The notes beneath the pieces were generated by a model. That model made no database searches, was not told the DNA's origin, and saw nothing but the letters and a program-made list of their open reading frames with translations. Below, piece after piece: positions 1 to 5,623 of a DNA stretch of 11,822 nt (position 1 is its first letter; every line of letters begins with the position of its first letter). Source of the DNA: CAZYXZ01 sp964651395 (GTDB taxonomy: Bacteria > Actinomycetota > Actinomycetes > BP-191); the NCBI GenBank assembly GCA_964651395.1, contig CAZYXZ010000087.1, forward strand, positions 1 to 11,822. Direction: 5' to 3'. The position numbers and the translations under genes are program-made.

Positions 1-142
1 CCTCGATGATCTCGTTGCAGAGGTCGATGCACTCGTCGCAGATGTAGACGCCCGGGCCCGCGATCAGCTTCTTGACCTGCTTCTGCGACTTGCCGCAGAA
101 GGAGCACTTGAGCAGGTCACCGCCGTCCCCGATGCGTGCCAA
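1..142 (-). CDS. clpX: ATP-dependent Clp protease ATP-binding subunit ClpX, N-terminal fragment
   Basis: ClpX is the AAA+ unfoldase that recognises substrates and feeds them into the ClpP barrel in the cytoplasm. Only the first 47 codons are in the window; the gene runs off the left edge. The visible part is the N-terminal zinc-binding domain: a Cys pair at residues 13 and 16 (CSFCGKSQ), then Cys35 and Cys38 (CDEC). This domain dimerises and docks adaptors and substrates. The start is taken as TTG at 140-142, because it gives the N-terminus MARIGDGGDLLKC typical of actinobacterial ClpX. A purine-rich AGAGGG lies about 12 nt upstream, a rather long spacing. The 116-nt gap to clpP leaves room for its own promoter; a weak TAGCGT -10-like hexamer is present. 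Same strand and order as tig and clpP. The family call is very secure; the exact start is less so. Confidence 0.95.
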   Translation of the reverse strand, partial: MARIGDGGDLLKCSFCGKSQKQVKKLIAGPGVYICDECIDLCNEIIE

Positions 143-258
143 CTGACGTTCACACCCTCTCGCCGCCCTGCCAGACCCGGAACGCTACCCGCTCGTCCCG
201 CTCCTGGGGAGCCGATTCGCCACAGTTGCTCTGAAGTTACGGACCTGCCGTGCCGGTA

Positions 259-879
259 CTAGGGCTTCGGAAGCGCGGTCAGCTTGCGGGAGGAGATGAC
301 CTCGTCGATCAGGCCGTACTCGACGGCTTCCTGGGCGGTGAGGATCTTGTCCCGGTCGGTGTCGGACCTGATCTTCTCGGCGGTCTGACCCGTGTGGAAG
401 GCCAGGATGTCGTCGAGCATGGCCCGCATGCGCAGGATCTCCCGCGCCTGGATCTCGATGTCGCTCGACTGCCCCTCGGCACCGCCCGACGGCTGGTGGA
501 TGAGGATCCGCGAGTGCGGCAGGGCCATGCGCTTGCCCTTGGTCCCCGCCGCGAGCAGCACGGCCGCGGCGGAGGCGGCCTGGCCCATGCAGATGGTCTG
601 CACGTCCGGGCGCACGAACTGCATGGTGTCGTACATCGCGGTGAGCGCGGTGACCGAGCCGCCGGGCGAGTTGATGTAGATCTGGATGTCGCGGTCCGGG
701 TCCTCGGACTCGAGGTGCAGGAGCTGGGCCATCACGAGGTTGGCGACGGTGTCGTCGACCGGGGTGCCCAGGAAGATGATCCGCTCCTTGAGCAGCCGGC
801 TGTAGATGTCGAAGGAGCGCTCACCGCGGCTGGTCTGCTCGATGACGATCGGGATCGTGTAGGCGGTGACGTCAGACAT
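259..879 (-). CDS. clpP: ATP-dependent Clp protease proteolytic subunit (ClpP2-like)
   Basis: This is the serine peptidase subunit of the Clp protease, forming the heptameric rings that degrade proteins unfolded by ClpX or ClpC. The product is 206 residues, the normal length. The catalytic triad is visible: Ser103 in GQAASAAAVLLAAGT, His128 in RILIHQP and Asp177 in DTDRDKI. The ATG at 877-879 is preceded by AGGA about 7 nt upstream. Resemblance to actinobacterial ClpP2 rests on the DPDRDI, GQAASAAAVLLAAGT and DTDRDKILTA segments; ClpP1 of these bacteria usually has M-A-A-S-M-G around the serine. Many actinobacteria carry clpP1 and clpP2 in tandem between tig and clpX, but only one gene is present here. 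It lies 130 nt downstream of tig, enough for a separate promoter. The function is certain; the paralogue assignment is by eye. Confidence 0.97.
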   Translation of the reverse strand: MSDVTAYTIPIVIEQTSRGERSFDIYSRLLKERIIFLGTPVDDTVANLVMAQLLHLESEDPDRDIQIYINSPGGSVTALTAMYDTMQFVRPDVQTICMGQAASAAAVLLAAGTKGKRMALPHSRILIHQPSGGAEGQSSDIEIQAREILRMRAMLDDILAFHTGQTAEKIRSDTDRDKILTAQEAVEYGLIDEVISSRKLTALPKP

Positions 880-987
880 GGGCGGTCCTGTCTCGTGAAG
901 AAAGCGACTCGGTACGGCGCCCGCTACAACCGGCGACCTGCTGACCCTAATCCCTGATCGGCCACCCGGGAGGGGCTCCTGGAGTCA

Positions 988-1005
988 TGTTCGCTCACGG
1001 CAGAC
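988..1005. promoter_or_regulatory. Candidate ClgR-like operator upstream of clpP
   Basis: The 18-nt segment TGTTCGCTCACGGCAGAC fits the ClgR consensus of actinobacteria as I remember it (WNNWCGCYNANRGCGWWS), with two mismatches in the right half. ClgR is known to activate clpP operons in Corynebacterium and Streptomyces. The site is 108-126 nt upstream of the clpP start codon. A TAGGGT hexamer on the minus strand (944-949) could be the -10 element of the promoter it would serve; no good -35 is visible, as expected for an activated promoter. No clgR gene is in the window. The match is short and made by eye. Confidence 0.3.
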
Positions 1006-1009
1006 AGGC

Positions 1010-2440
1010 CTAGTGGTGGTGGTGGTCGTGGCCCTCGTGGTCGTGGTCGTGGCCCTCGTGCTCGTCGTGCTCGGCGAGCTCGGCCTCGCCGGCCAGCGAC
1101 TCGACCCCCGCCGGAGCCGGGGCGTCCGCCTCCAGCGCGCTGAGGTCGACCGGGCGACCGCTCGCGTCGGTGACCTCGGCCGCCTCGAGCACGAGCGCCA
1201 GCGCCTTGCCGCGGCGCACCTCGGCGACGAGGGCGCCGAGCTGGCCGCCGTTGGCCAGCCGCTGGGCCAGCTCGTTGGGCGACATGCCGGCCCGCTGCGC
1301 GCGGCGGATCACCTGCTCGGTCAGCTCGCCGTCGGTGACCCCGACCTCTTCCTTCTCCGCGATGTGGTCGAGCAGCAGCTGCGCCTTCACCGCCTGCTGG
1401 GACGACGCCCTCATGCCGGCGAGGAGGTCTTCCTCCGTCTGGCCCGACTGCTCGTAGTACGCCGCGGGGTCGAGACCCGCCTGGGCGAGCTGGGCCAGCA
1501 TGCGCTGCTGCCGCCAGGACACCTCGGACTCGACCATCGACTCGGGCAGCGGGATCTCGGTCCGCTCGAGCAGGGCATCGAGAGTCGCCTCGCGCGCCTG
1601 GACCGCCTGGTCGAGCCGTGCCATCCGCGAAAGCCGCTCCGCGACGTCCGCGCGCAGCTCGTCGAGCGTGTCGAACTCGCTGGCCGTCTGCGCGAAGTCG
1701 TCGTCGAGCGGCGGCACCTGCTTCACCTTCACCGCGCGCACGGTCACCGTGAAGTGCGCGGTCTGACCGGCGAAGTCGCCGAACGCGATCGCCGAGTCGA
1801 ACTCCGCCGTCTCGTCTGTGCTCCTACCGATCAGCGCCTCATCCAACCCCGGGATGAGGCCGCCGGATCCGACTTCGTAGGAGAGCCCGGCCGCCTCGGA
1901 ACCGGGGACGATCTCGTCGCCGACCGTGGCCTTGAGGTCCAGCAGCACGTAGTCGCCGCTCTCGACCGACCGCTCGACGGCGGACAGGACCGCGAAGCGG
2001 TCCTGTAGCGAGGAGAGCTGCCGGTCGATGTCCTCGTCGGCCGCGACCGCGTCCGGCACCGTCACGGCCAGTCCGTCGTACGACGCCAGCTCGATCTCCG
2101 GGCGCACGTCGACCGTGGCGGAGAAGACCAGGGACTCGCCGTCGGAGAAGGAGTCGAGCTCCATCTCCGGACGGCTCACCACGTCGACGTTCTGCTCCTC
2201 GACGGCGGCGGCGTAGAAGCGCGGCAGCGCGTCCTGGAGCGCCTCCTCGAGCACCGTCGCGCGGCCGAGCCGCTGGTCGAGGATGCGCGGCGGCACCTTG
2301 CCCGGCCGGAAGCCCTGCACCTTCACCTGGCGCGACAGCCGCTTGTACGCCGCGTCGACCGACGGCGCGAGCTCCTCGAACGGGACCTCGACGGAGAGCT
2401 TCACCCGCGTGGAGGACAGGTTTTCGACAGTGGCCTTCAT
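1010..2440 (-). CDS. tig: Trigger factor (ribosome-associated peptidyl-prolyl isomerase/chaperone)
   Basis: Trigger factor binds the ribosomal exit tunnel and shields nascent chains. The N-terminal ribosome-binding domain carries the signature GFRPGKVP at residues 43-50. An FKBP-type PPIase domain follows at about residues 160-245, then the helical C-terminal chaperone domain. From the ATG at 2438-2440 the protein is 476 residues, slightly long for the family. The extra length is an acidic and histidine-rich tail with 10 His in the last 20 residues, ending in four His before TAG. The start MKATVENLSSTRVKL matches the usual N-terminus. The open frame extends 20 codons further upstream, but that part is antisense-free read-through of tRNA-Pro and is not coding. 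No Shine-Dalgarno is visible between the tRNA 3' end and the ATG. The gene is upstream of clpP and clpX on the same strand, the usual actinobacterial order. Confidence 0.97.
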   Translation of the reverse strand: MKATVENLSSTRVKLSVEVPFEELAPSVDAAYKRLSRQVKVQGFRPGKVPPRILDQRLGRATVLEEALQDALPRFYAAAVEEQNVDVVSRPEMELDSFSDGESLVFSATVDVRPEIELASYDGLAVTVPDAVAADEDIDRQLSSLQDRFAVLSAVERSVESGDYVLLDLKATVGDEIVPGSEAAGLSYEVGSGGLIPGLDEALIGRSTDETAEFDSAIAFGDFAGQTAHFTVTVRAVKVKQVPPLDDDFAQTASEFDTLDELRADVAERLSRMARLDQAVQAREATLDALLERTEIPLPESMVESEVSWRQQRMLAQLAQAGLDPAAYYEQSGQTEEDLLAGMRASSQQAVKAQLLLDHIAEKEEVGVTDGELTEQVIRRAQRAGMSPNELAQRLANGGQLGALVAEVRRGKALALVLEAAEVTDASGRPVDLSALEADAPAPAGVESLAGEAELAEHDEHEGHDHDHEGHDHHHH

Positions 2441-2456
2441 GACGCCGGAGGGTAAC

Positions 2457-2532
2457 TGGTCGGGGCGGGGAGACTCGAACTCCCGGTCTCCTGCCCCCAA
2501 AGCAGGCGCGCTAGCCGCTGCGCTACGCCCCG
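2457..2532 (-). tRNA. tRNA-Pro (anticodon UGG)
   Basis: A complete 76-nt cloverleaf can be folded by hand: acceptor CGGGGCG/CGCCCCG, D-stem GCGC/GCGC, anticodon stem CCTGC/GCAGG with loop TTTGGGG giving anticodon TGG, a 5-nt variable region, and T-stem GGGAG/CTCCC with loop TTCGAGT. The discriminator is A and the CCA end is encoded. The C1:G72 pair and A73 are typical of bacterial tRNA-Pro. The 3' end is 16 nt from the tig start codon on the same strand. A TAGTCT hexamer at 2547-2552 on the minus strand could be its -10 box, but the -35 is poor. Confidence 0.96.
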
Positions 2533-2552
2533 TCTGTCGCGTCGAAGACTAG

Positions 2553-2630
2553 AGGAGACCGGAGTCTCCTGCCCCCACTGTCACCCCGACAGCGAGCGCG
2601 CTAGCCGCTGCGTTACGCCCCGTCTGTCGC
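2553..2630 (-). pseudogene. Degenerate partial copy of tRNA-Pro with an altered anticodon arm
   Basis: On the minus strand this repeats the upstream flank, 5' acceptor strand and D-arm of the neighbouring tRNA-Pro: 2596-2630 matches 2506-2540 with a single mismatch (T2613 versus C2523), at an offset of exactly 90 nt. A second identical block of 14 nt (2564-2577 versus 2486-2499) covers the 3' side of the anticodon loop and stem and the variable region. Between the blocks the copy has 12 extra nt, which turn the anticodon arm into a small hairpin CTGTC-GGGGT-GACAG (2578-2592). The T-arm and 3' acceptor strand are missing; instead there is a perfect 7-bp hairpin (2553-2570) with a 4-nt loop. 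It cannot fold as a normal tRNA. Most likely it is a decayed tandem duplication; a processed or regulatory tRNA-like RNA is possible but unproven. Confidence 0.75.
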
Positions 2631-2687
2631 GGCCCCACGTCTAGCTGGAGCGCACCGGGCAGTTTCCCTGCCAAGATTGGCGCTTCT

Positions 2688-2758
2688 GCGGGTGTAGCTC
2701 AATGGTAGAGCTTCAGGCTTCCAATCTGATGACGCGGGTTCGATTCCCGTCACCCGCT
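2688..2758 (+). tRNA. tRNA-Gly (anticodon UCC)
   Basis: A 71-nt cloverleaf folds cleanly: acceptor GCGGGTG/CACCCGC, D-stem GCTC/GAGC with loop AATGGTA, anticodon stem TCAGG/TCTGA with loop CTTCCAA giving anticodon TCC, a 4-nt variable region, and T-arm GCGGG-TTCGATT-CCCGT. The discriminator is T and CCA is not encoded. An AAGATT hexamer at 2673-2678 is a plausible -10 box placed about 10 nt before the mature 5' end; the -35 is weak. The gene is divergent from the tRNA-Pro copies. Its 3' end overlaps the last codons of an HNH nuclease gene on the other strand, and its 3'-terminal bases recur at 4150-4160. Confidence 0.97.
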
Positions 2759-2759
2759 C
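2749..2759 (+). repeat. Left copy of an 11-nt direct repeat at the tRNA-Gly 3' end (possible attachment site)
   Basis: GTCACCCGCTC spans the end of the tRNA-Gly T-stem, the 3' acceptor strand, the discriminator and one flanking base. The same 11 bases occur once more in the same orientation at 4150-4160, 1.4 kb downstream. Identity stops exactly at both edges. Tyrosine-recombinase elements often use tRNA 3' ends and leave such repeats, although cores are usually longer than 11 nt. The stop codon of the HNH gene (2750-2752) lies inside this copy. Confidence 0.5.
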
Positions 2760-3214
2760 TCCGAAGGCTGCCGCACCGCTCCAGTGACGAGCTGGTATCG
2801 GATGGTGTTCCCGCGGCGAGCCGTGCGCCGCCGGTGGCAGTTCGAGCAGACGACCTCGGACTTCTCGATCTCAGCCATCAACCGAGCCCAAGAAGCGTCC
2901 CGGACCAACCTCGCAACGTTGCCCAACTTGTCGCGGAGATGGTCGAACTCGAGGACCAGGGGGTCGGTCTCGCCGCAGTCAACACAGGGATGGCTCGCGA
3001 AATAGTCGAGCAGGTACTGCTGGCGTTCGAAGGCGATCCGTTCGGTGCGTTGGCCAGCCCGTGCCACGTACCTGGCCGTGTTCGCCGCGTAGTGGCGCTT
3101 CTTGTACTCCGCGCGGCAAGCCCGGCACCAGCTGTCACGGATCCCCCGGGACTTCCACCGCCACATGAAGTTATCGATCGGCTGTTCGACCTTGCAGCTC
3201 GTGCACGTCCTCAT
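2750..3214 (-). CDS. HNH endonuclease-like protein
   Basis: The product is 154 residues and appears to be a small HNH-type nuclease with structural zinc sites. An N-terminal zinc knuckle has Cys4/Cys7 and Cys30/Cys33. The HNH fold follows: Cys77/Cys80 (CVDCGE), Asp91-His92 as the first catalytic pair (EFDHL), and Cys123-x2-Cys126-His127 in CSNCHRRRT, with Asn125 available as the middle residue. Such proteins cut or nick DNA, and many are found in phages and mobile islets; no substrate can be inferred here. The ATG at 3212-3214 has AAGGAG directly against it, too close for ideal ribosome binding, but a downstream start would delete the first zinc knuckle. The 3' end overlaps the tRNA-Gly 3' end antisense by nine bases. 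Codon use is less GC-rich at third positions than tig or rpiB, which fits recent acquisition. Confidence 0.85.
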   Translation of the reverse strand: MRTCTSCKVEQPIDNFMWRWKSRGIRDSWCRACRAEYKKRHYAANTARYVARAGQRTERIAFERQQYLLDYFASHPCVDCGETDPLVLEFDHLRDKLGNVARLVRDASWARLMAEIEKSEVVCSNCHRRRTARRGNTIRYQLVTGAVRQPSESG

Positions 3215-3236
3215 CTCCTTAGTGTGCGGGCGGGGT

Positions 3237-3253
3237 CTGACAATCTCAGTCAG
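3237..3253. promoter_or_regulatory. Small inverted repeat between two divergent genes, possible operator
   Basis: CTGAC at 3237-3241 and GTCAG at 3249-3253 form a perfect 5-bp inverted repeat with a 7-nt spacer. It lies in the 98-nt region between the HNH gene (start 3214, minus) and the anchored-protein gene (start 3313, plus), where a shared operator would sit. On the plus strand TGGACA (3267-3272) and TACGTT (3288-3293) resemble -35 and -10 boxes, but with a short 15-nt spacer. The repeat is short enough to arise by chance. Confidence 0.25.
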
Positions 3254-3312
3254 CTATGCACATGCCTGGACAGGGACAGGTAGCCGCTACGTTCACTCCC
3301 AATGGGGGTCCG

Positions 3313-4095
3313 ATGACGCAGCCTGTGAACGGGCAGTGGTACCAAGCCAGCGACGGCAAGTGGTACTGCTGGCCGAATCCGCAGGCTTTCGACTCGCCGC
3401 TGGCACCGCCGACACCGTCAGCACCGTCTCCTCCGGCATTGTCGACGCCCGTCCCTGGCTGGAGCTCGCCCTCGGCAGTTGAGCCGGCTAGGCGCCCCGA
3501 CAGAAGACTGCGCAATGCCATGATCTTGGCCGCTGCTCTTGTCGTCGCAGTCGTGGCCACGGGGTGGGTCGTCAGTTCCATGGACAAGAGCGATGGCCAG
3601 TCGGCCCAAGACCAGCAAGCTGGCACCGACGAGGGCGCCGTCGATTCGCAGAGTGCTGTCGATTACGAAGGTTCAGTACTGACCGCTGACGGCATGTTCG
3701 TGAGGTACCCGGACGGCGTCGTGGTGACGTTCGCATCTGTGGAGAAACTGGCCAGCAACCTCGCCGAAACGAAGCCTGGCCAGACGCTAGTGAAAGTCAG
3801 CTTCACCATTCGCAACGAGGGCAACGCATCAGTTCCGCTCGACGGCAACTACCGCTCGCTCACCCTCCTATACGGAGAAGATCGATACCAGGCCGACCAG
3901 AACCCGGGCTACACAGAGTCAGCAGATGTTTTGACGAGCAAGATTCCTGAGCAGATTTCACCAGGGTCGATCGTGCCGCTGTTCTACACGTTCGACGTAC
4001 CAAGTTCCGGCATGGCCGCAATAGCAGTCCGTCTCGACCTGCGACCCGGCGTGTACACCACGTACGTATTCACGGATGTCGAGAAAAGGCTGTGA
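3313..4095 (+). CDS. Membrane-anchored protein with a DUF4352-like extracellular domain
   Basis: The product is 260 residues from the ATG at 3313, which has GGGGGT about 4 nt upstream; an in-frame ATG at 3256 lacks a ribosome site. Residues 7-20 (GQWYQASDGKWYCW) resemble the short Trp/Tyr-rich DUF2510-type motif found at the cytoplasmic end of many actinobacterial membrane proteins. A proline/serine-rich linker follows (30-55), then a basic stretch and one hydrophobic helix at about 69-89, so the C-terminus should lie outside the cell. After a low-complexity linker, residues 130-260 look like an immunoglobulin-like DUF4352/MPT63-type domain, with TLVKVSFTIRNEGN followed by a beta-rich region. 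The role is unknown; such domains are found in secreted lipoproteins and antigens. The gene is divergent from the HNH gene within the putative islet. Its codons contain more A/T at third positions than the neighbouring core genes. Confidence 0.8.
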   Translation: MTQPVNGQWYQASDGKWYCWPNPQAFDSPLAPPTPSAPSPPALSTPVPGWSSPSAVEPARRPDRRLRNAMILAAALVVAVVATGWVVSSMDKSDGQSAQDQQAGTDEGAVDSQSAVDYEGSVLTADGMFVRYPDGVVVTFASVEKLASNLAETKPGQTLVKVSFTIRNEGNASVPLDGNYRSLTLLYGEDRYQADQNPGYTESADVLTSKIPEQISPGSIVPLFYTFDVPSSGMAAIAVRLDLRPGVYTTYVFTDVEKRL

Positions 4096-4149
4096 GCCGA
4101 AAGCAGCTGGTGATGTGGTGGCCGCTGGCATATGCCGGTTAGATGCCAA

Positions 4150-4160
4150 GTCACCCGCTC
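4150..4160 (+). repeat. Right copy of the 11-nt tRNA-Gly 3'-end repeat (possible attachment site)
   Basis: GTCACCCGCTC here is identical to 2749-2759 and in the same orientation. No other part of the tRNA is present around it. It contains the stop codon of the zinc-ribbon gene (4151-4153), just as the left copy contains the stop of the HNH gene, so both proteins end in S-G. The 55-nt stretch between 4095 and this point holds only a 10-nt palindrome, GGCATATGCC at 4127-4136, and no clear terminator. Confidence 0.5.
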
Positions 4161-4447
4161 GAGCCTTTGCTGGGCGGGACGATGTCCTCGTCTTCGAAGC
4201 AGCCGCAGAAGATCAGCTGTCGGCCGCAGCGCGGGCACTCCTGTGAGTCGCACCCAGGATGGTGGAAGCCGCCTGGGAGGACGTCGCAGTCGTGACATCG
4301 ATTAGTGGCCGGCGCGTCCTGGGTCCAGTCCGTCTCGTCGCCGAATCTAACCAGCGTGAACATGGCGCCATCGCTATGCCGCAGCGTCCAAGCAGTGCAC
4401 GACTCAGCACCGTTCATCTCTTGAACGCAGATCCCGCACACAGCCAC
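4151..4447 (-). CDS. Small cysteine-rich protein with zinc-ribbon-like motifs
   Basis: The 98-residue product is rich in paired cysteines: Cys4/Cys7, Cys51/Cys54 (CHDC), His62-His63 with Cys66, Cys71/Cys74 (CPRCG) and Cys81/Cys83 (CGC). The run from 51 to 83 resembles small actinobacterial hypothetical proteins that end in an ECPRCG-QLI-CGC pattern. It probably binds one or two zinc ions; nothing points to an enzymatic role. The GTG start (4445-4447) is the first possible one after an in-frame TGA, but no good ribosome site precedes it, so the true start may lie a little downstream. The gene is convergent with the DUF4352-like gene. Whether it belongs to the islet or to the ancestral flank is uncertain. 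The 86 nt between its start and the phosphatase gene hold nothing recognisable. Confidence 0.7.
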   Translation of the reverse strand: MAVCGICVQEMNGAESCTAWTLRHSDGAMFTLVRFGDETDWTQDAPATNRCHDCDVLPGGFHHPGCDSQECPRCGRQLIFCGCFEDEDIVPPSKGSSG

Positions 4448-4533
4448 TGTGCGACTCTTGCCGTCCCGCCCTCACAACCGCAACCGGCCAGTAGACATCT
4501 GTGCATTCAGCCGGTGGGGCGTGTGAAGCCGAG

Positions 4534-5529
4534 CTATGGGTGGCTGCGCCAGATGAGGACGATGGCGCGGTCGTCGTAGTCGCGCGGGGCCACGGCGTCG
4601 AGGAGGCGGCGCGTGCCGCCCTCGAAGGTGGTGATGACCAGCCGGTTCGCCTCACCGAGCATCTTGTCGATGCCGACACCGAGGTCGCGGCCGGGGATCT
4701 CGATCAGCCCATCGGTGTAGAGCAGGATCGCGTCGCCGGCACGCATACGGCCGCGCTCGACCGGCCACTTCTCCTCGTCGAAGAGCCCCAGGACGCTGCC
4801 CCCGACCGACGAGACGCGCCAGCGGCCGCTGCCGGCGTCGAAGTGGGCCGCCGGCGGGTGGCCGGCGGAGTCGACGAGGTACTCGCCCGTCGCGAAGTCG
4901 ATCGCCACGTGCCCAGCGGTCGCGAAGCCCTCCCCCCAGTCCTGGCGGAGGAGGTACTCGTTCGCCGACGCCAGGAAGAACTCGGGCGGGACGGAGCCGA
5001 GCAGGCCACCCATCGCCCCCGAGAGCAGCAGCGCGCGGCTGCCGGCGTCGTTGCCCTTGCCGGAGACGTCGACGACCGCCAGCTCGAGCCGGTCGCGGCC
5101 CTCGGGGACCGCGGCGACGACGAAGTCCCCGGCGAAGGTGCCGCCGTCCGCCGAGACCTGCAGCACCTCGACGTGCCAGCCCGGCGGCAGCGGGGGGATG
5201 GCGCCCTGCGTGCGCAGCCGGTCCCTGAGCTCCACCAGCATCGAGTCGGCGTTGCGCCCGGTGAGGCCGAGGCGCTGACGGCTGGTCGCCAGGTCCATGC
5301 TCATGAGCCCGGCGACGCCGAAGAGCACCAGCTCACCCGGCCGAAGGGTGCCCGGATCCAGCCAGACGCCCTCGACCAGCAGTGCGAGGGTGGCGACGGC
5401 GACGAGCATGAACAGGTGCTTGCGGAGCAGGAGCAGGCCGCCGACGAGCACCAGGACGGCGAGCTGGCTGGTCGTGAACCACTCGGAGCCGACCGCCTGC
5501 AGCAGGAGAGCGTGGGCGACGCAGCCCAT
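4534..5529 (-). CDS. Membrane PP2C-type (SpoIIE/RsbU-like) serine phosphatase
   Basis: The 331-residue product is predicted to dephosphorylate a phosphoserine regulator, typically an anti-sigma-factor antagonist of the STAS type. The first ~80 residues are strongly hydrophobic and probably form two or three membrane segments (about 20-35, 39-53 and 66-78). A cytoplasmic SpoIIE/PP2C domain fills the rest. Metal-binding motifs are visible: GGTFAGDF at 129-136 (Asp135), VDVSGKG at 153-159 (Asp154), AGHPP at 222-226, YTDGLIE at 271-277 (Asp273) and DYDD at 317-320. All key acidic positions are kept, so it should be active. No GAF, PAS or receiver domain is present; sensing would have to come from the membrane part. 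The ATG at 5527-5529 lacks a Shine-Dalgarno, and the frame upstream continues as WRLVVLA without a standard start codon. It is divergent from an RsbW-like ATPase gene, which suggests a joint pathway. Confidence 0.92.
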   Translation of the reverse strand: MGCVAHALLLQAVGSEWFTTSQLAVLVLVGGLLLLRKHLFMLVAVATLALLVEGVWLDPGTLRPGELVLFGVAGLMSMDLATSRQRLGLTGRNADSMLVELRDRLRTQGAIPPLPPGWHVEVLQVSADGGTFAGDFVVAAVPEGRDRLELAVVDVSGKGNDAGSRALLLSGAMGGLLGSVPPEFFLASANEYLLRQDWGEGFATAGHVAIDFATGEYLVDSAGHPPAAHFDAGSGRWRVSSVGGSVLGLFDEEKWPVERGRMRAGDAILLYTDGLIEIPGRDLGVGIDKMLGEANRLVITTFEGGTRRLLDAVAPRDYDDRAIVLIWRSHP

Positions 5530-5603
5530 CGCGAGGACGACGAGCCGCCACGGCCGGCCTGGCTCGCCCCCACCCGTCCAACGACGCGCGATCCCGCACC
5601 TCC

Positions 5604-5623
5604 GCCGCCACCGTACCGGCGGC
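5604..5623. promoter_or_regulatory. GC-rich inverted repeat in the divergent phosphatase/ATPase intergenic region
   Basis: GCCGCC at 5604-5609 and GGCGGC at 5618-5623 are perfect inverted arms around an 8-nt spacer, ACCGTACC. The repeat lies between the two divergent signalling genes and could be an operator or part of the phosphatase leader. In such GC-rich sequence a 6-bp arm can occur by chance. No convincing sigma promoter could be assigned in the 170-230 nt region. Confidence 0.2.

Noticed and set aside
200..212. GCTCC/GGAGC hairpin between clpP and clpX as an intrinsic terminator
   Set aside because: The stem is only 5 bp and no T-run follows on either strand.
1013..1075. Tandem repeat at the tig 3' end as a CRISPR-like or regulatory repeat
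   Set aside because: The repeats are in frame and encode the His/Asp/Glu tail of trigger factor; unit length and spacing are irregular.
2441..2500. N-terminal extension of trigger factor through tRNA-Pro
   Set aside because: The extension would translate part of a tRNA gene, and the family N-terminus starts exactly at the ATG at 2440.
4127..4136. GGCATATGCC palindrome as a terminator between convergent genes
   Set aside because: The palindrome leaves no loop for a stable hairpin and is not followed by a T-run.
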